Origin: Polyangiaceae bacterium
GTDB taxonomy: Bacteria > Myxococcota > Polyangia > Polyangiales > Polyangiaceae
Assembly: GCA_025936205.1 (NCBI GenBank)
Contig: JAICTU010000023.1
Location: forward strand, 1 to 33,590
Direction: 5' to 3'
DNA length: 33,590 nucleotides
Position 1 is the stretch's first letter. Each line of letters begins with the position of its first letter. The notes beneath the pieces were generated by a model. It made no database searches, was not told the DNA's origin, and saw nothing but the letters and a program-made list of their open reading frames with translations. Positions 18,814-26,126 of this stretch are shown piece by piece. The position numbers and the translations under genes were made by a program.

Positions 18814-19735
18814 TTACCTCCGCTCCAACATGTGAGCCGGCGGCGCGTTTGTTCCCCCGAAACGGGGCTGCGCTCCGCCCGCCAGAACGCGCTGCAAGCG
18901 TTGGGCGTAGCGCGCGGCATCGGGCTCGGCGAGCAACTCTCTCGCGTGCGCCCGAGCCTGCTCCTGCTGGCCTTGCGCCAGCGCGAGGTCGATGCCCAGC
19001 ACTTCACCCTCCAGCCGTAGCTCACCCGCGGGGAAGCGCTGCCGGTAACGCTGCAGCTGGCGCGCGGCGGCGCTCACCTGTCCCGCGCCCAGTGCTCTGC
19101 GGATGGCATCGAGCGCGTGCACCTCTTCGATCAAGGAGCTGCGCGAAGCCGGCCTGAGCTGCGCTCGGCCCCGCTGTGCCGGCTGGCTCGGCGCCGCAGC
19201 GGACCCGGAGGACGCCGCGCTCTCGGGTTGCGGCTCCAGCGATGGACGAGGCGGGGCGCCCTCCGTGAAGTGGGTCGGGGGCGACGGCGGCACTGCGGGA
19301 GCAGTGCTCGCTTCCGGGATGGGTTTCACGGAGAGCTGCGCCCAGAGCAACCAGGCAACCACGCTTCCTCCCAGCACGCTCAGCATCGGCTTGATCCCGA
19401 GGCCCAGTCGCTTGCCTTTGACGTCAGCGTTCGCGCCCGCGAGCTGCGGCGGCGCTTCCACCAGCACGTTGCCGAGCACGCTCGCCATGCGCTCCGCTGA
19501 GCCGCGCGGCGGAGAGGCAACGGTGCCGCCCGGCAACCCGAGGAGCTCGCCGATCTCGCGCACGCCGAAGCCCTCCAGCTCGTACAGCACGAACACGCTG
19601 CGATACGCGTCGGACAGGCCGGCAAGCGCCCGCTCCAGCTCTTGCCGGACGCGCTTCTCGATCAGGAGCTGCTCGGCATCGGGGAAGGCGCCCTCGCTCT
19701 GTTCGATCAGCTCCGTCTGGGGCAGCTCACGGCGT
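18814..19735 (-). CDS. 3' part of broken sigma-70-family gene: region 4 run into a membrane and periplasmic domain
   Basis: This is the reading frame downstream of the 8-bp repeat. It first encodes the sigma linker and region 4 (RRELPQTELIEQ, then LAGLSDAYRSVFVLYELEGF and the helix-turn-helix GVREIGELLGLPGGTVAS). Instead of the usual SRLRRAR-type recognition helix end, it continues as PPRGSAERM into a cytoplasmic stretch, one membrane helix (SVLGGSVVAWLLWAQL), a Pro/Ser-rich linker and a helical C-terminal domain (about 90 residues) with TPR-like spacing. In many myxobacteria a sigma gene is followed by a separate gene of this second type (recollection, not checked), so an in-frame fusion by deletion is suspected. 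Alone, the frame could start at GTG 19596, which would not give a working sigma factor. It ends 6 nt before the FG-GAP gene. Confidence 0.75.
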
Positions 19736-20090
19736 ACGCTGGCACGCTGGCACGCTGGCGATAGTTGGAGCTCACCCGCACGACGGTTCCGATCAGAAAG
19801 CGACGTTCTTGCCCGGGCCCGATGTCGGCGCGCCGCCGGCTGGCGGTGATGAAGGTGTCCTGCACCACGTCGTCCACGCTATGACTCGGCACGCCGAGCC
19901 GCAGTGCAATGCGCCACAGGGTATCGAAGTGCTCGCGAAACCACTGCATCGGCAACTGCGCCGTGCTGGCGGCAGCGGGCTCATCCTGGTGTGGGAGGGC
20001 GGCGTCGGGTGCCGAGCCCCCTTCTTTCTCTTGCAAGGGAGCCTCGCGTGGCAGCGGCATCCAGACGGCTTCCGACTCCAGCGTGATCAT
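19707..20090 (-). CDS. 5' part of broken sigma-70-family (ECF-like) factor
   Basis: ATG 20090 has a strong ribosome site (GAGGGGG, 8 nt before) and is preferred over the in-frame ATG at 20126. The product begins with an unstructured acidic tail of about 45 residues, then sigma region 2: WFREHFDTLWRIALRLG and SHSVDDVVQDTFITASRR, the pattern that binds RNA polymerase and the -10 element. After SSNYRQRASV the frame is lost and ends early at 19707. The cause is three copies of an 8-bp unit at 19736-19759. With two copies the frame reads NYRQRASVRRELPQ straight into region 4, giving a protein of 422 residues together with the downstream part. The gene starts 42 nt after the leftward envelope protein gene. 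Confidence 0.8.
   Translation of the reverse strand: MITLESEAVWMPLPREAPLQEKEGGSAPDAALPHQDEPAAASTAQLPMQWFREHFDTLWRIALRLGVPSHSVDDVVQDTFITASRRRADIGPGQERRFLIGTVVRVSSNYRQRASVPAYAVSCPRRS
19736..19759. repeat. 8-bp tandem repeat, three copies, inside the sigma gene
   Basis: The unit ACGCTGGC occurs three times without interruption (19736-19743, 19744-19751, 19752-19759). Eight is not a multiple of three, so each gain or loss changes the reading frame. Two copies restore the sigma factor; three break it. Confidence 0.95.
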
Positions 20091-20132
20091 TGCGCGTGCC
20101 CCCTCATGTGGACGCGCTGCCCCCATGTTCCA

Positions 20133-21164
20133 TCAGAAAGAGAGATTTGCGAGGGCTCCGGCCCGCAATCCCAGAATCGGTGGCTCCAGCGCGGTGGCTC
20201 CAGGACGAAAATAGAAGCGCGGGCGCGACAGGGGCACCACGGCGCCGAACATCGCGCTCAGCTCGAGCGCGGGCCAGGGCGAGCCGTCCAGGCGCAGCTC
20301 GGCGCCGCTGCTCGCCCAAAAGGCCGTGTGTTGGCGAGGCCGATCGACGCCCAGGCCGCTTCCGGTGATGCGCCCCAGATCGAGGTCGAGACAGGGGCGC
20401 AGCCCGATCGGCGCGCTCGCGGGAAAGCGCAGCGGGCAAGCCACCGCCTGCGCCGCCGAGCGCTCGAAGTGCGCCGTCGCTGTCTCGCCCCGGAGGTGTG
20501 CGCTCTCGCTGCCGCCGCGGTAGACGCCGGCGAGCAGCCAGGGCTGCCAGTCGCTGCGCTGCCAGCGCACAACGGCGCCGAGGCCGTAGTTGAAGCTCGA
20601 ACCCGATGAGGCGGCGGCTTCGGAGAGCACGAATGCGGCGAGTCCGAGGCGCACTCGCGATACGGGATGCGGCGCAGCGGGTGTCGCTCGAGGCACTTCG
20701 CTCAGTGCCAGAGCTTGCTCACGGCTCAGCTCCCAGCCCGAGGGCGCTTGCGGCTCGGGCGTGGGCGGATCGGGCGCGACGGCCTGCTCCAGCTCGAGTG
20801 CCACGATTAGAGCCAGCGCTTCGAGCACCTCCGTGCAGCTGCCGCCCCGCACATCGCGAGAGCGCGCGGACCCGGCGATCACGGGGGCGAGGACCGTGCC
20901 CACATACGCTCCCCTGAACTCGCGACGCACTTCCACAGTGAGCGCTCGCGTTCGCTTATCGGCAGACGACTTGGGCAGACGTGCTGCAAGGGCCGTATCC
21001 CACGCCGAACGCGCCGGGCACTCCTTCGCGACGCGATATTCCCCCTGGTCTACGCTGGCTGCCGCGCTCTGAGCTCGCGCTGGCGCGGCGAGCAGCAGCC
21101 CCGACAGGACGAACCCGCTCGCCCAGAGCCGTCCGCCGCGAAACTCGTTCCAGGCGCCCAGCAT
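20133..21164 (-). CDS. Exported envelope protein of unknown function
   Basis: A 343-residue protein with a good signal peptide (MLGAWNEF, then WASGFVLSGLLLAAPARAQS). The part up to about residue 130 has CPARSAWDTALAARLP and ALTVEVRREFRGAYVGTV, and its central piece holds CTEVLEALALIVALELEQA. The second half (about 170-343) is made of alternating short hydrophobic strands ending ALANLSF, with a terminal Phe as in outer-membrane barrels. I infer an outer-membrane or periplasmic protein but do not recognise a named family. ATG 21164 is chosen because the signal peptide begins there; the upstream in-frame extension to 21362 is not signal-like. It leads the leftward gene set with the sigma factor. 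Confidence 0.7.
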   Translation of the reverse strand: MLGAWNEFRGGRLWASGFVLSGLLLAAPARAQSAAASVDQGEYRVAKECPARSAWDTALAARLPKSSADKRTRALTVEVRREFRGAYVGTVLAPVIAGSARSRDVRGGSCTEVLEALALIVALELEQAVAPDPPTPEPQAPSGWELSREQALALSEVPRATPAAPHPVSRVRLGLAAFVLSEAAASSGSSFNYGLGAVVRWQRSDWQPWLLAGVYRGGSESAHLRGETATAHFERSAAQAVACPLRFPASAPIGLRPCLDLDLGRITGSGLGVDRPRQHTAFWASSGAELRLDGSPWPALELSAMFGAVVPLSRPRFYFRPGATALEPPILGLRAGALANLSF

Positions 21165-21201
21165 GCCTAGCCTTAGCACGGCATCCGCGTGCAGTCGCTC
21201 G

Positions 21202-21222
21202 TGGTCGACCAATGGCCGACCA
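21202..21222. promoter_or_regulatory. Operator-like repeat in a divergent promoter region
   Basis: TGGTCGACCA, itself a perfect palindrome, is followed after a single A by TGGCCGACCA. The two half-sites are 11 bp apart, about one helical turn, and lie 38-58 nt before the leftward start at 21164. This looks like a binding site for a dimeric regulator. No regulator is assigned. Confidence 0.4.
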
Positions 21223-21315
21223 TTCCGCGTGGGTACGGTCGCGCGGAGGCGGGTGCAGACCGCCCGGGGCTCATGCGCCTGCAGAATACTGCTGGATTCT
21301 GCATCTGCGCGGCAC

Positions 21316-21331
21316 AGGCACGCGGCTTGCT
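21316..21331 (+). promoter_or_regulatory. Sigma-54-type promoter
   Basis: AGGCACGCGGCTTGCT matches the -24/-12 consensus TGGCACG-N4-TTGCW at all but the first base, with the required 10 nt between GG and GC. A transcript would start near 21342, just before the AAGGAGG ribosome site and ATG 21362. Confidence 0.55.
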
Positions 21332-21361
21332 GAGAGGACTGCTCAAGGAGGAACAATCCCA

Positions 21362-21865
21362 ATGAAGTATCAGTTGATCCTGCTCTCTCTGCTCAGCCTC
21401 GCCCCGCTCGCCACCGCTTGCGGCGGCAACGATGAGACGCTCACCAGCTCGCTCGCGGACGAGTCCACGGAAGCGGACTCGCTGGGCAGCAGCGAAGAAG
21501 CGCTGCGTGTCGATCCGTCGGCGATCTCCACGACGCGCCTGGAGGCCGCGGAGCGCGCGGACACGATCACGCTGCCCGCAGTCAGTGACTTCGATCTGCC
21601 CGACGGGCTGCGGGCTCGTCTGGAGCAGACGGGCAAACAGAGCTTCACGCTGAGCCTCGACGGCGGCGACCTCGGCGGCGGAGTGGAGCCGGGATCGGGT
21701 GGCACCATCGCGGCCAAGTCGTTCTGGGGCGAGCTCGTCGACATCCTCGTGGACCAGCTCAAGAAGAAGGCTCCCAAGGTCGAGTGCACGTCCAAGGTCG
21801 ACACAACCACCGGCGCCGACGGCACCATTCACACGACCGTCACGACCACCTGCACGGCGAGCTGA
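21362..21865 (+). CDS. Small lipoprotein of unknown function
   Basis: A 167-residue exported protein. The signal peptide MKYQLILLSLLSLAPLATAC ends in a lipobox at Cys20. The mature part starts acidic (DETLTSSLADESTEADS), has a middle with TITLPAVSDFDLPDGLRARL, and ends with a basic KKKAPKVE stretch and a Thr-rich tail. Only one Cys pair remains in the tail (VECTS and TTTCTAS), which might form a disulfide. No domain family is recognised. AAGGAGG before the ATG is strong. It is a single-gene unit, with a sigma-54-type promoter upstream and a 13-bp terminator stem downstream, so it may be made at high level under particular conditions. Confidence 0.8.
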   Translation: MKYQLILLSLLSLAPLATACGGNDETLTSSLADESTEADSLGSSEEALRVDPSAISTTRLEAAERADTITLPAVSDFDLPDGLRARLEQTGKQSFTLSLDGGDLGGGVEPGSGGTIAAKSFWGELVDILVDQLKKKAPKVECTSKVDTTTGADGTIHTTVTTTCTAS

Positions 21866-21878
21866 GCGCCTGCTCGAG

Positions 21879-21909
21879 ACGAACGGCCCGCTCACTGCGG
21901 GCCGTTCGT
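21879..21909 (+). terminator. Strong terminator hairpin
   Basis: A perfect 13-bp stem (21879-21891 with 21897-21909) closes a 5-nt loop, beginning 13 nt after the stop codon at 21865. There is no T-run. It is the cleanest hairpin in the window. Confidence 0.75.
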
Positions 21910-21978
21910 AGCCGCGCTGCGCGGATAGCGCGCCGGGGAATCAGAACACCAGTAGCGCAGAGCGTGCTAGCTTGCGGT

Positions 21979-22875
21979 ATGCGCTGGAGCTCGCGTGGTT
22001 CAGTTTGGTACTGTTGCATCGCGTCGTTGCTCGCCTGCGCACAGGAGAAGCCCCAGGAGACCGCGGCAGACGCGGGGGTGCGGCTGCTGAGCGAGGAAGA
22101 GTGGCGCGCCGCTACCACGCCGCTCAGCGTTCCGCACGAGATCTGGACCGCTGCCTGCAACGGCTCGCGCGTGGACCAGGAATACCTGTGGCTCCCCTCG
22201 TCGGGCTGCTACCCGAGGTACGACGCAGACAACAAGCCGCTCCCGTATTGCGTTCTGGTCGCCTCTTGTCAGAGCTCCGCCGACTGCACGGCGCAGCCGA
22301 ACGGCGTCTGCGAGGGACGCCCTTCGAGCCGGTGCATCTACCCGGGCGACGACCGGGGCAAGAGCTGCGAGCAAGACTCCGAGTGCACCTTCCGCCCGGG
22401 CGGCACATGCCGGCCGACCCTGGGTGCGGGCGACACGACCTGTATTCCTACCGGCGAGTGTCAGACGATCCCCCTCTACAGCTGCGGCTATCCAGCGTTC
22501 AGCGAGGATTGCCACAGCGACGCCGATTGCACGGCAGCTCCGGGCGGGACATGCCAGCTCAGCGTCGCCGGCCAGTGCCGCTACAACGAATGCCAGGTCG
22601 ACAGCGACTGCGGGCCGATGGCGCGCTGCGACTGCCAGGAGGTCAACCGCTGCGTGGAAGCGCAGTGCTTCTCCGCCGACGACTGCGGGGGCTTCGCCTG
22701 CGATGCGTCGCTTGCGCTGATGTGCGGTAACATCTATCCACCCGTTGGTTACTATTGCCGTTCTGCGCAGGACGAATGCCGCGGCAACGACGACTGCGCC
22801 GGCAACAGGAGCTGCGTCTACGATCCTGCCGTCTCGCATTGGGCGTGCAGCAGTGACGTTTGCTACACCCGCTGA
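21979..22875 (+). CDS. Cysteine-rich repeat lipoprotein
   Basis: A 298-residue exported protein with lipobox LLAC (Cys20). The mature part has about 30 cysteines in repeated units of the form C-x-S/N-D-x-D/E-C followed by GG-x-C, for example CQSSADCTAQPNGVC, CEQDSECTFRPGGTC, CHSDADCTAAPGGTC and CRGNDDCAGNRSC. The Asp/Cys spacing suggests small disulfide-bonded modules that may bind calcium. Proteins of this style are frequent on myxobacterial surfaces and their role is unknown. ATG 21979 is chosen because the signal peptide begins there; the ribosome site is weak. It is convergent with the PNPOx-like gene, 20 nt away. Confidence 0.8.
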   Translation: MRWSSRGSVWYCCIASLLACAQEKPQETAADAGVRLLSEEEWRAATTPLSVPHEIWTAACNGSRVDQEYLWLPSSGCYPRYDADNKPLPYCVLVASCQSSADCTAQPNGVCEGRPSSRCIYPGDDRGKSCEQDSECTFRPGGTCRPTLGAGDTTCIPTGECQTIPLYSCGYPAFSEDCHSDADCTAAPGGTCQLSVAGQCRYNECQVDSDCGPMARCDCQEVNRCVEAQCFSADDCGGFACDASLALMCGNIYPPVGYYCRSAQDECRGNDDCAGNRSCVYDPAVSHWACSSDVCYTR

Positions 22876-22895
22876 GCGGGCACATCCTGGCGTGC

Positions 22896-23321
22896 TCAGA
22901 GTTGCTCGGGTCCGAGCTCCACAATCAGCGGCGGATCGCGAGTGAAATCGCTGTAGCGGATCCAGGTCGGGCGCACGCGGGCGTGGGTGATGCCGGGCCA
23001 GGCGAGTCGATCCCGGCCGTCGGGATAGGGAATGAAGTAAACGTCGCGAATGCGCTGGAGCTCGGGGCCAGTCGGGAAGTCGACGCTGCCTTCGATCTGC
23101 GCCGTGATCTCTTGATCCCAGCCCACGACCAGCGCGATGCGCGGATTGGCGCGCAGGTTCTGGTATTTGCGTGTGGTCTCGAGCGTGTCGAAGATGAGCT
23201 CGAGCTGGTCGCTGATGGCGATGCCGACCACAGCGGCCTGCGGCATGCCGCCGGCAGCGACCGATGCCTGCACGGCGAGCTTGTGCTTGCGCAGAAACTG
23301 GATCAACTGCTCCCGCTGCAT
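22896..23321 (-). CDS. Pyridoxamine 5'-phosphate oxidase-like (split-barrel) flavoprotein
   Basis: A 141-residue soluble protein that fits the PNPOx-like split-barrel family. It shows the expected pattern: an N-terminal helix MQREQLIQFLRKHKLAVQAS, the strand pair PQAAVVGIAISDQLELIFDT, TTRKYQNLRANPRIALVVGW where flavin phosphate is normally held, and TWIRYSDF near the end. Family members bind FMN, F420 or haem and reduce or protect small molecules; the short length and lack of the PdxH C-terminus argue against vitamin B6 synthesis. The ribosome site GAGGAGG precedes ATG 23321. It is divergent from the next small lipoprotein gene. Confidence 0.85.
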   Translation of the reverse strand: MQREQLIQFLRKHKLAVQASVAAGGMPQAAVVGIAISDQLELIFDTLETTRKYQNLRANPRIALVVGWDQEITAQIEGSVDFPTGPELQRIRDVYFIPYPDGRDRLAWPGITHARVRPTWIRYSDFTRDPPLIVELGPEQL

Positions 23322-23417
23322 GACGACCTCCTCGAAGGGCCCATCCTAGCACCATCCGCTGCTCCGGAGAGGGGACGCCGCCTGGCACCCCCGGTCCACC
23401 GGTGCTACGCGAACTGC

Positions 23418-23921
23418 ATGCAACCTGCTCTGGCTTCGCTGGTCCTGGGTTGCGCGGCGGTTGTGGCTTGCGCTGGAGAGACGGACGAGCGGTCCGACAG
23501 CGACGCCAGCAACACCATGGACGAAGTCGGCGCATCTGAACCTGCCACGACGACGACTTCAGCCCCTGAGACGGCCACCCCGCCTTGCCCATGGGACGTG
23601 GACGCTCTCTTGCGTCAGGTGGACGCGCTCGTGGCACCGAATCGGGTCGACTGCGGGTACCGCTCCGATTGCTTCGCTGCCGCGCCCGTCGACCCCGGCG
23701 CACAATTCACCGTCAACAACTGCATCGACTGCTCGATCCCGACGACGTACGTCTCGGCGCCTGGGCCCGCCTACTTCGCGGTCACGCTGGAGGACGACCA
23801 ATACGGAGACGCCTTCCGCGAAGCGACAGTGAACCGCTGCAGAGAGATCCAGATCACCGCGTTGGGCGCCTCCTGCACCTATCCCGAACAGCTCTACTCT
23901 TGCCGCGAGCCGCGGCGCTGA
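23418..23921 (+). CDS. Small Cys-containing lipoprotein of unknown function
   Basis: A 167-residue exported protein. The hydrophobic start MQPALASLVLGCAAVVAC offers lipobox cysteines at 12 or 18. A Thr/Ser/Glu-rich linker (to about residue 52) leads to a small domain with eight cysteines (CPWDVDALL, CGYRSDCF, CIDCSIP, CREIQ, CTYPEQLYSC), probably paired as disulfides. No family recognised. Convergent with the TonB gene, 17 nt away. Confidence 0.75.
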   Translation: MQPALASLVLGCAAVVACAGETDERSDSDASNTMDEVGASEPATTTTSAPETATPPCPWDVDALLRQVDALVAPNRVDCGYRSDCFAAAPVDPGAQFTVNNCIDCSIPTTYVSAPGPAYFAVTLEDDQYGDAFREATVNRCREIQITALGASCTYPEQLYSCREPRR

Positions 23922-23938
23922 GCCCCCCGCTCAAACCC

Positions 23939-24748
23939 TCAGCGACTGAACTTGACGTTCACGTTCACGGCCGTGGCCGCTGCGCGGCCCTGTCGGTCGA
24001 GCGCGGGACTGAAGCGCTGCTGCAGCATGCAGGTGCGCGCCGCCGCACCGAAGCCCTGTCCGATGGGTGACTCCGAGACGACGCTGGCGCTGGTGGCGAT
24101 GCCCTGTTGATTCACGATCACGCGCACCACGGCCGCCGCCACGTCGTCGTGTGCGGAGCTGGGAAAATAGCCGCGGCAGGGATCGGATTCGCGCAGGCGC
24201 GGGGATTGGCTCAGGTCGCCCGCCGCGGTCAGGCCGTCGCCGCGCGCCGGCGCGTGCACGGGCTCGGTGCCGCGCCCGCCGAGCTGAGCGCCGGCGAGGC
24301 CGTGGGTGCCGGTGCCGCCGACCGCGACCACACCGGAGGACAGGACGTGGTTGTTTGGGTCGCTGGTGAAGTCGAAGGGTTCGTCGCTGGGTGAGGGCTC
24401 GGGCGCCGTGGGCGCAGCGGTCATCACCGCGGTCGCCTTGGCGGCAGGTGGAGGCGCGGCGATCTTCGGCGCGGCACGCACCGGCGCGGGGGCAGGCGCT
24501 GGCGGCTCGGGAGCGGCCACCGGCGCGGGCGGCGGAGGCGGCGGTTCGCGCTGCGCGAACTCCACCTCCACCGGGAGCGGCGCCGCTCGCGGAGCCGGCA
24601 CGTGCTCCGGCGCGAAGAAGCCGAAGCCCACATGGGCTGCCAGGGCCAGCACGGCAGCGATCGCGATCCGGCCTTCATTCGGCTCTGTGGCGCTCCAGAG
24701 CTCCGCCAGGTTACGGCTCACGGGATTCTCGAAGGCTGAGGAGACCAT
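23939..24748 (-). CDS. TonB family energy transducer
   Basis: A 269-residue inner-membrane-anchored protein that carries proton-motive energy across the periplasm. It has one membrane helix near 28-46 (IAIAAVLALAAHVGFGFF) with His39 placed like the essential helix His of TonB. A Pro/Ala-rich spacer follows (about 63-125), then the C-terminal TonB domain (about 190-269) with VRVIVNQQGIATSASVVSES. Two cysteines there (DPCRGYFP and RTCMLQQRF) could form a disulfide, which the E. coli protein lacks. It lies 9 nt after the ExbD gene, in the order ExbB-ExbD-TonB, as expected for one complex. Confidence 0.9.
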   Translation of the reverse strand: MVSSAFENPVSRNLAELWSATEPNEGRIAIAAVLALAAHVGFGFFAPEHVPAPRAAPLPVEVEFAQREPPPPPPAPVAAPEPPAPAPAPVRAAPKIAAPPPAAKATAVMTAAPTAPEPSPSDEPFDFTSDPNNHVLSSGVVAVGGTGTHGLAGAQLGGRGTEPVHAPARGDGLTAAGDLSQSPRLRESDPCRGYFPSSAHDDVAAAVVRVIVNQQGIATSASVVSESPIGQGFGAAARTCMLQQRFSPALDRQGRAAATAVNVNVKFSR

Positions 24749-24757
24749 GTCGTTTGC

Positions 24758-25183
24758 TCACTGGAAGTTGGGAGAGGGCTCGCCTTGATCCGCCGCGAAG
24801 GCGATGCGCGTGATGCCGATCTGGCGCAAGCTGTCGACCACCTGCATCACGCTGCCGTGGCTGGAGCGCGTGGAGGCGGAGACGAGCACGCGCAGGCTGG
24901 GATCGCTCTCGAGCGCCTTCTTGGCCTGGCCCTGCAGCGCGCCGCGGTCGATCACTGCGATGCCATTGGCGGTCACGTGCGCGTCGGCATCGATCGCCAC
25001 CGTGAACACGCTCTGCGTCGCGCCCGCCGTGGCGGCCTTGGGCAGGTCGAGCGGCACGCTCTGGCCGGCGATCAGCTTGGCGGTGACCATGAAGATGATG
25101 AGCAGCACCAGCGTGATGTCGACCAGCGGCGTGACGTTGATGCCCGTGATGCCTTCGTCGGAGTGGGAGGTCGTGGCGGCCAT
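24758..25183 (-). CDS. exbD: ExbD/TolR family biopolymer transport protein
   Basis: A 141-residue protein with one membrane helix (about 20-38, PLVDITLVLLIIFMVTAKL). Asp22 sits where the proton-conducting Asp of ExbD and TolR lies. The periplasmic part (45-141) has the family strand pattern VPLDLPKA and LRVLVSASTRSSHGSVMQVVDSLRQIG. The start at 25183 follows the ExbB stop by 2 nt, so the two are surely translated together. ExbD is preferred over TolR because a TonB-type gene comes next and no Tol-Pal genes are present. Confidence 0.93.
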   Translation of the reverse strand: MAATTSHSDEGITGINVTPLVDITLVLLIIFMVTAKLIAGQSVPLDLPKAATAGATQSVFTVAIDADAHVTANGIAVIDRGALQGQAKKALESDPSLRVLVSASTRSSHGSVMQVVDSLRQIGITRIAFAADQGEPSPNFQ

Positions 25184-25185
25184 GA

Positions 25186-25929
25186 TCAGCTCTCCAGAGC
25201 GGCACCGTTGCCGGCAGAGTGGGACAGGTTCGAGAGCGAGAGGCGCACGCGGCGGTCGGGGTTCGGCGTGCGACCGGAAGCGACGGGCGACACGGGGCCG
25301 CCGCCTTCGAGATACGAGAGCACGATGTGCTCCAGCGCCTCGGCGCTGCCGAGCGTGTTGCGGATGCGGCGCTGGAAGTAGTTGAAGGCGGCCACGGCCG
25401 GGATGGCCACGGCGATGCCGATGGCGGTCGCGACCAGCGCTTCGGCGATCGCGCCCATGATGTCCGCGCTGGCAGAGCCGCCGAGGCCCGCGCGCTGTAG
25501 CTGATCGAAGGCTTGCACGATGCCGATCACCGTGCCGAGCAAGCCGATGAAGGGCGCGTTGTTGCCGAGCGTGCCCAGGAACGAGAGCCGCCGCTCCAGC
25601 CGCAGCCGGCCGACCGCGGTCGCGCTCGCCATGGCTTCGCGCGCTGCGTCCACGCCGCGCTCGGCATGATGCAGGCCCGCCGCGACGATCGAGACCTCGA
25701 TCGAGCGCGAGCCTTCCGTGAGCGCCCGGGCGCCGGTCAGATCCCCCGCGCTGAGGCGCGCTTCCAGGTCGCGAGCGAAGCGCTCGAGCTTCACCGAGCT
25801 GGCCGTGAAGAACCACAGGCGCTCCAGCATCACCGCCAGGCTGAGCACGCTGAGCCCGATCATCAAAAACAGGATCGGGGATGCCCCGAGATCGAGCAGA
25901 ATCTCCTTGGAACGTTCGACGATGTTCAT
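25186..25929 (-). CDS. exbB: ExbB/TolQ/MotA family proton channel protein
   Basis: A 247-residue inner-membrane protein with three membrane helices: about 17-40, 119-141 (FIGLLGTVIGIVQAF) and 163-184 (ALVATAIGIAVAIPAVAAF). These last two motifs are the signature of the family. A cytoplasmic loop of about 75 residues separates helices 1 and 2. It assembles around ExbD to form the proton channel that energises TonB. ATG 25929 is chosen over the upstream in-frame start at 25989 because of its ribosome site (GGAGACC). A terminator lies between it and the upstream barrel gene, so it may have its own promoter. Confidence 0.93.
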   Translation of the reverse strand: MNIVERSKEILLDLGASPILFLMIGLSVLSLAVMLERLWFFTASSVKLERFARDLEARLSAGDLTGARALTEGSRSIEVSIVAAGLHHAERGVDAAREAMASATAVGRLRLERRLSFLGTLGNNAPFIGLLGTVIGIVQAFDQLQRAGLGGSASADIMGAIAEALVATAIGIAVAIPAVAAFNYFQRRIRNTLGSAEALEHIVLSYLEGGGPVSPVASGRTPNPDRRVRLSLSNLSHSAGNGAALES

Positions 25930-26072
25930 GTGCTTGGTCTCCGAGTCGCAGCGCCGGGGGTCGGCGGCGGACGGGAGGCTCCAAAGCACCGGGCGTGCCA
26001 GGCCCTTTCAACTGCGGGCGCTGCTGTTTTTGGCTTGGCCCTTCAGCCCGCGGACAGGCCAGCGCTCGCCGG

Positions 26073-26086
26073 CGGACAGCTGTCCG
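26073..26086. repeat. 14-bp perfect palindrome
   Basis: CGGACAGCTGTCCG reads the same on both strands. It lies between the barrel gene and ExbB, 130-140 nt before the ExbB start, next to a terminator hairpin made from similar CGGAC words. It could be an operator for the ExbB-ExbD-TonB genes. Confidence 0.5.
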
Positions 26087-26087
26087 C

Positions 26088-26113
26088 GCACGGCGGACGG
26101 GCGTCCGCCGTGC
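26088..26113 (-). terminator. Terminator hairpin after the outer-membrane barrel gene
   Basis: A perfect 11-bp stem (26088-26098 with 26103-26113) closes a 4-nt loop, 13 nt beyond the leftward stop at 26127. There is no T-run. It should separate the barrel gene from the ExbB-ExbD-TonB transcript at least in part. Confidence 0.65.
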
Positions 26114-26126
26114 CAGAGAGAAAAGC

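Noticed and set aside
17113..19020. Open frame of 635 codons on the plus strand across the FG-GAP gene
   Set aside because: Antisense to seven clear D-x-D-x-D-G repeats; no recognisable domain or signal.
22000..23703. Open frame of 567 codons on the minus strand across two lipoproteins and the PNPOx-like gene
   Set aside because: Crosses three better-supported genes on both strands and has no coherent domain.
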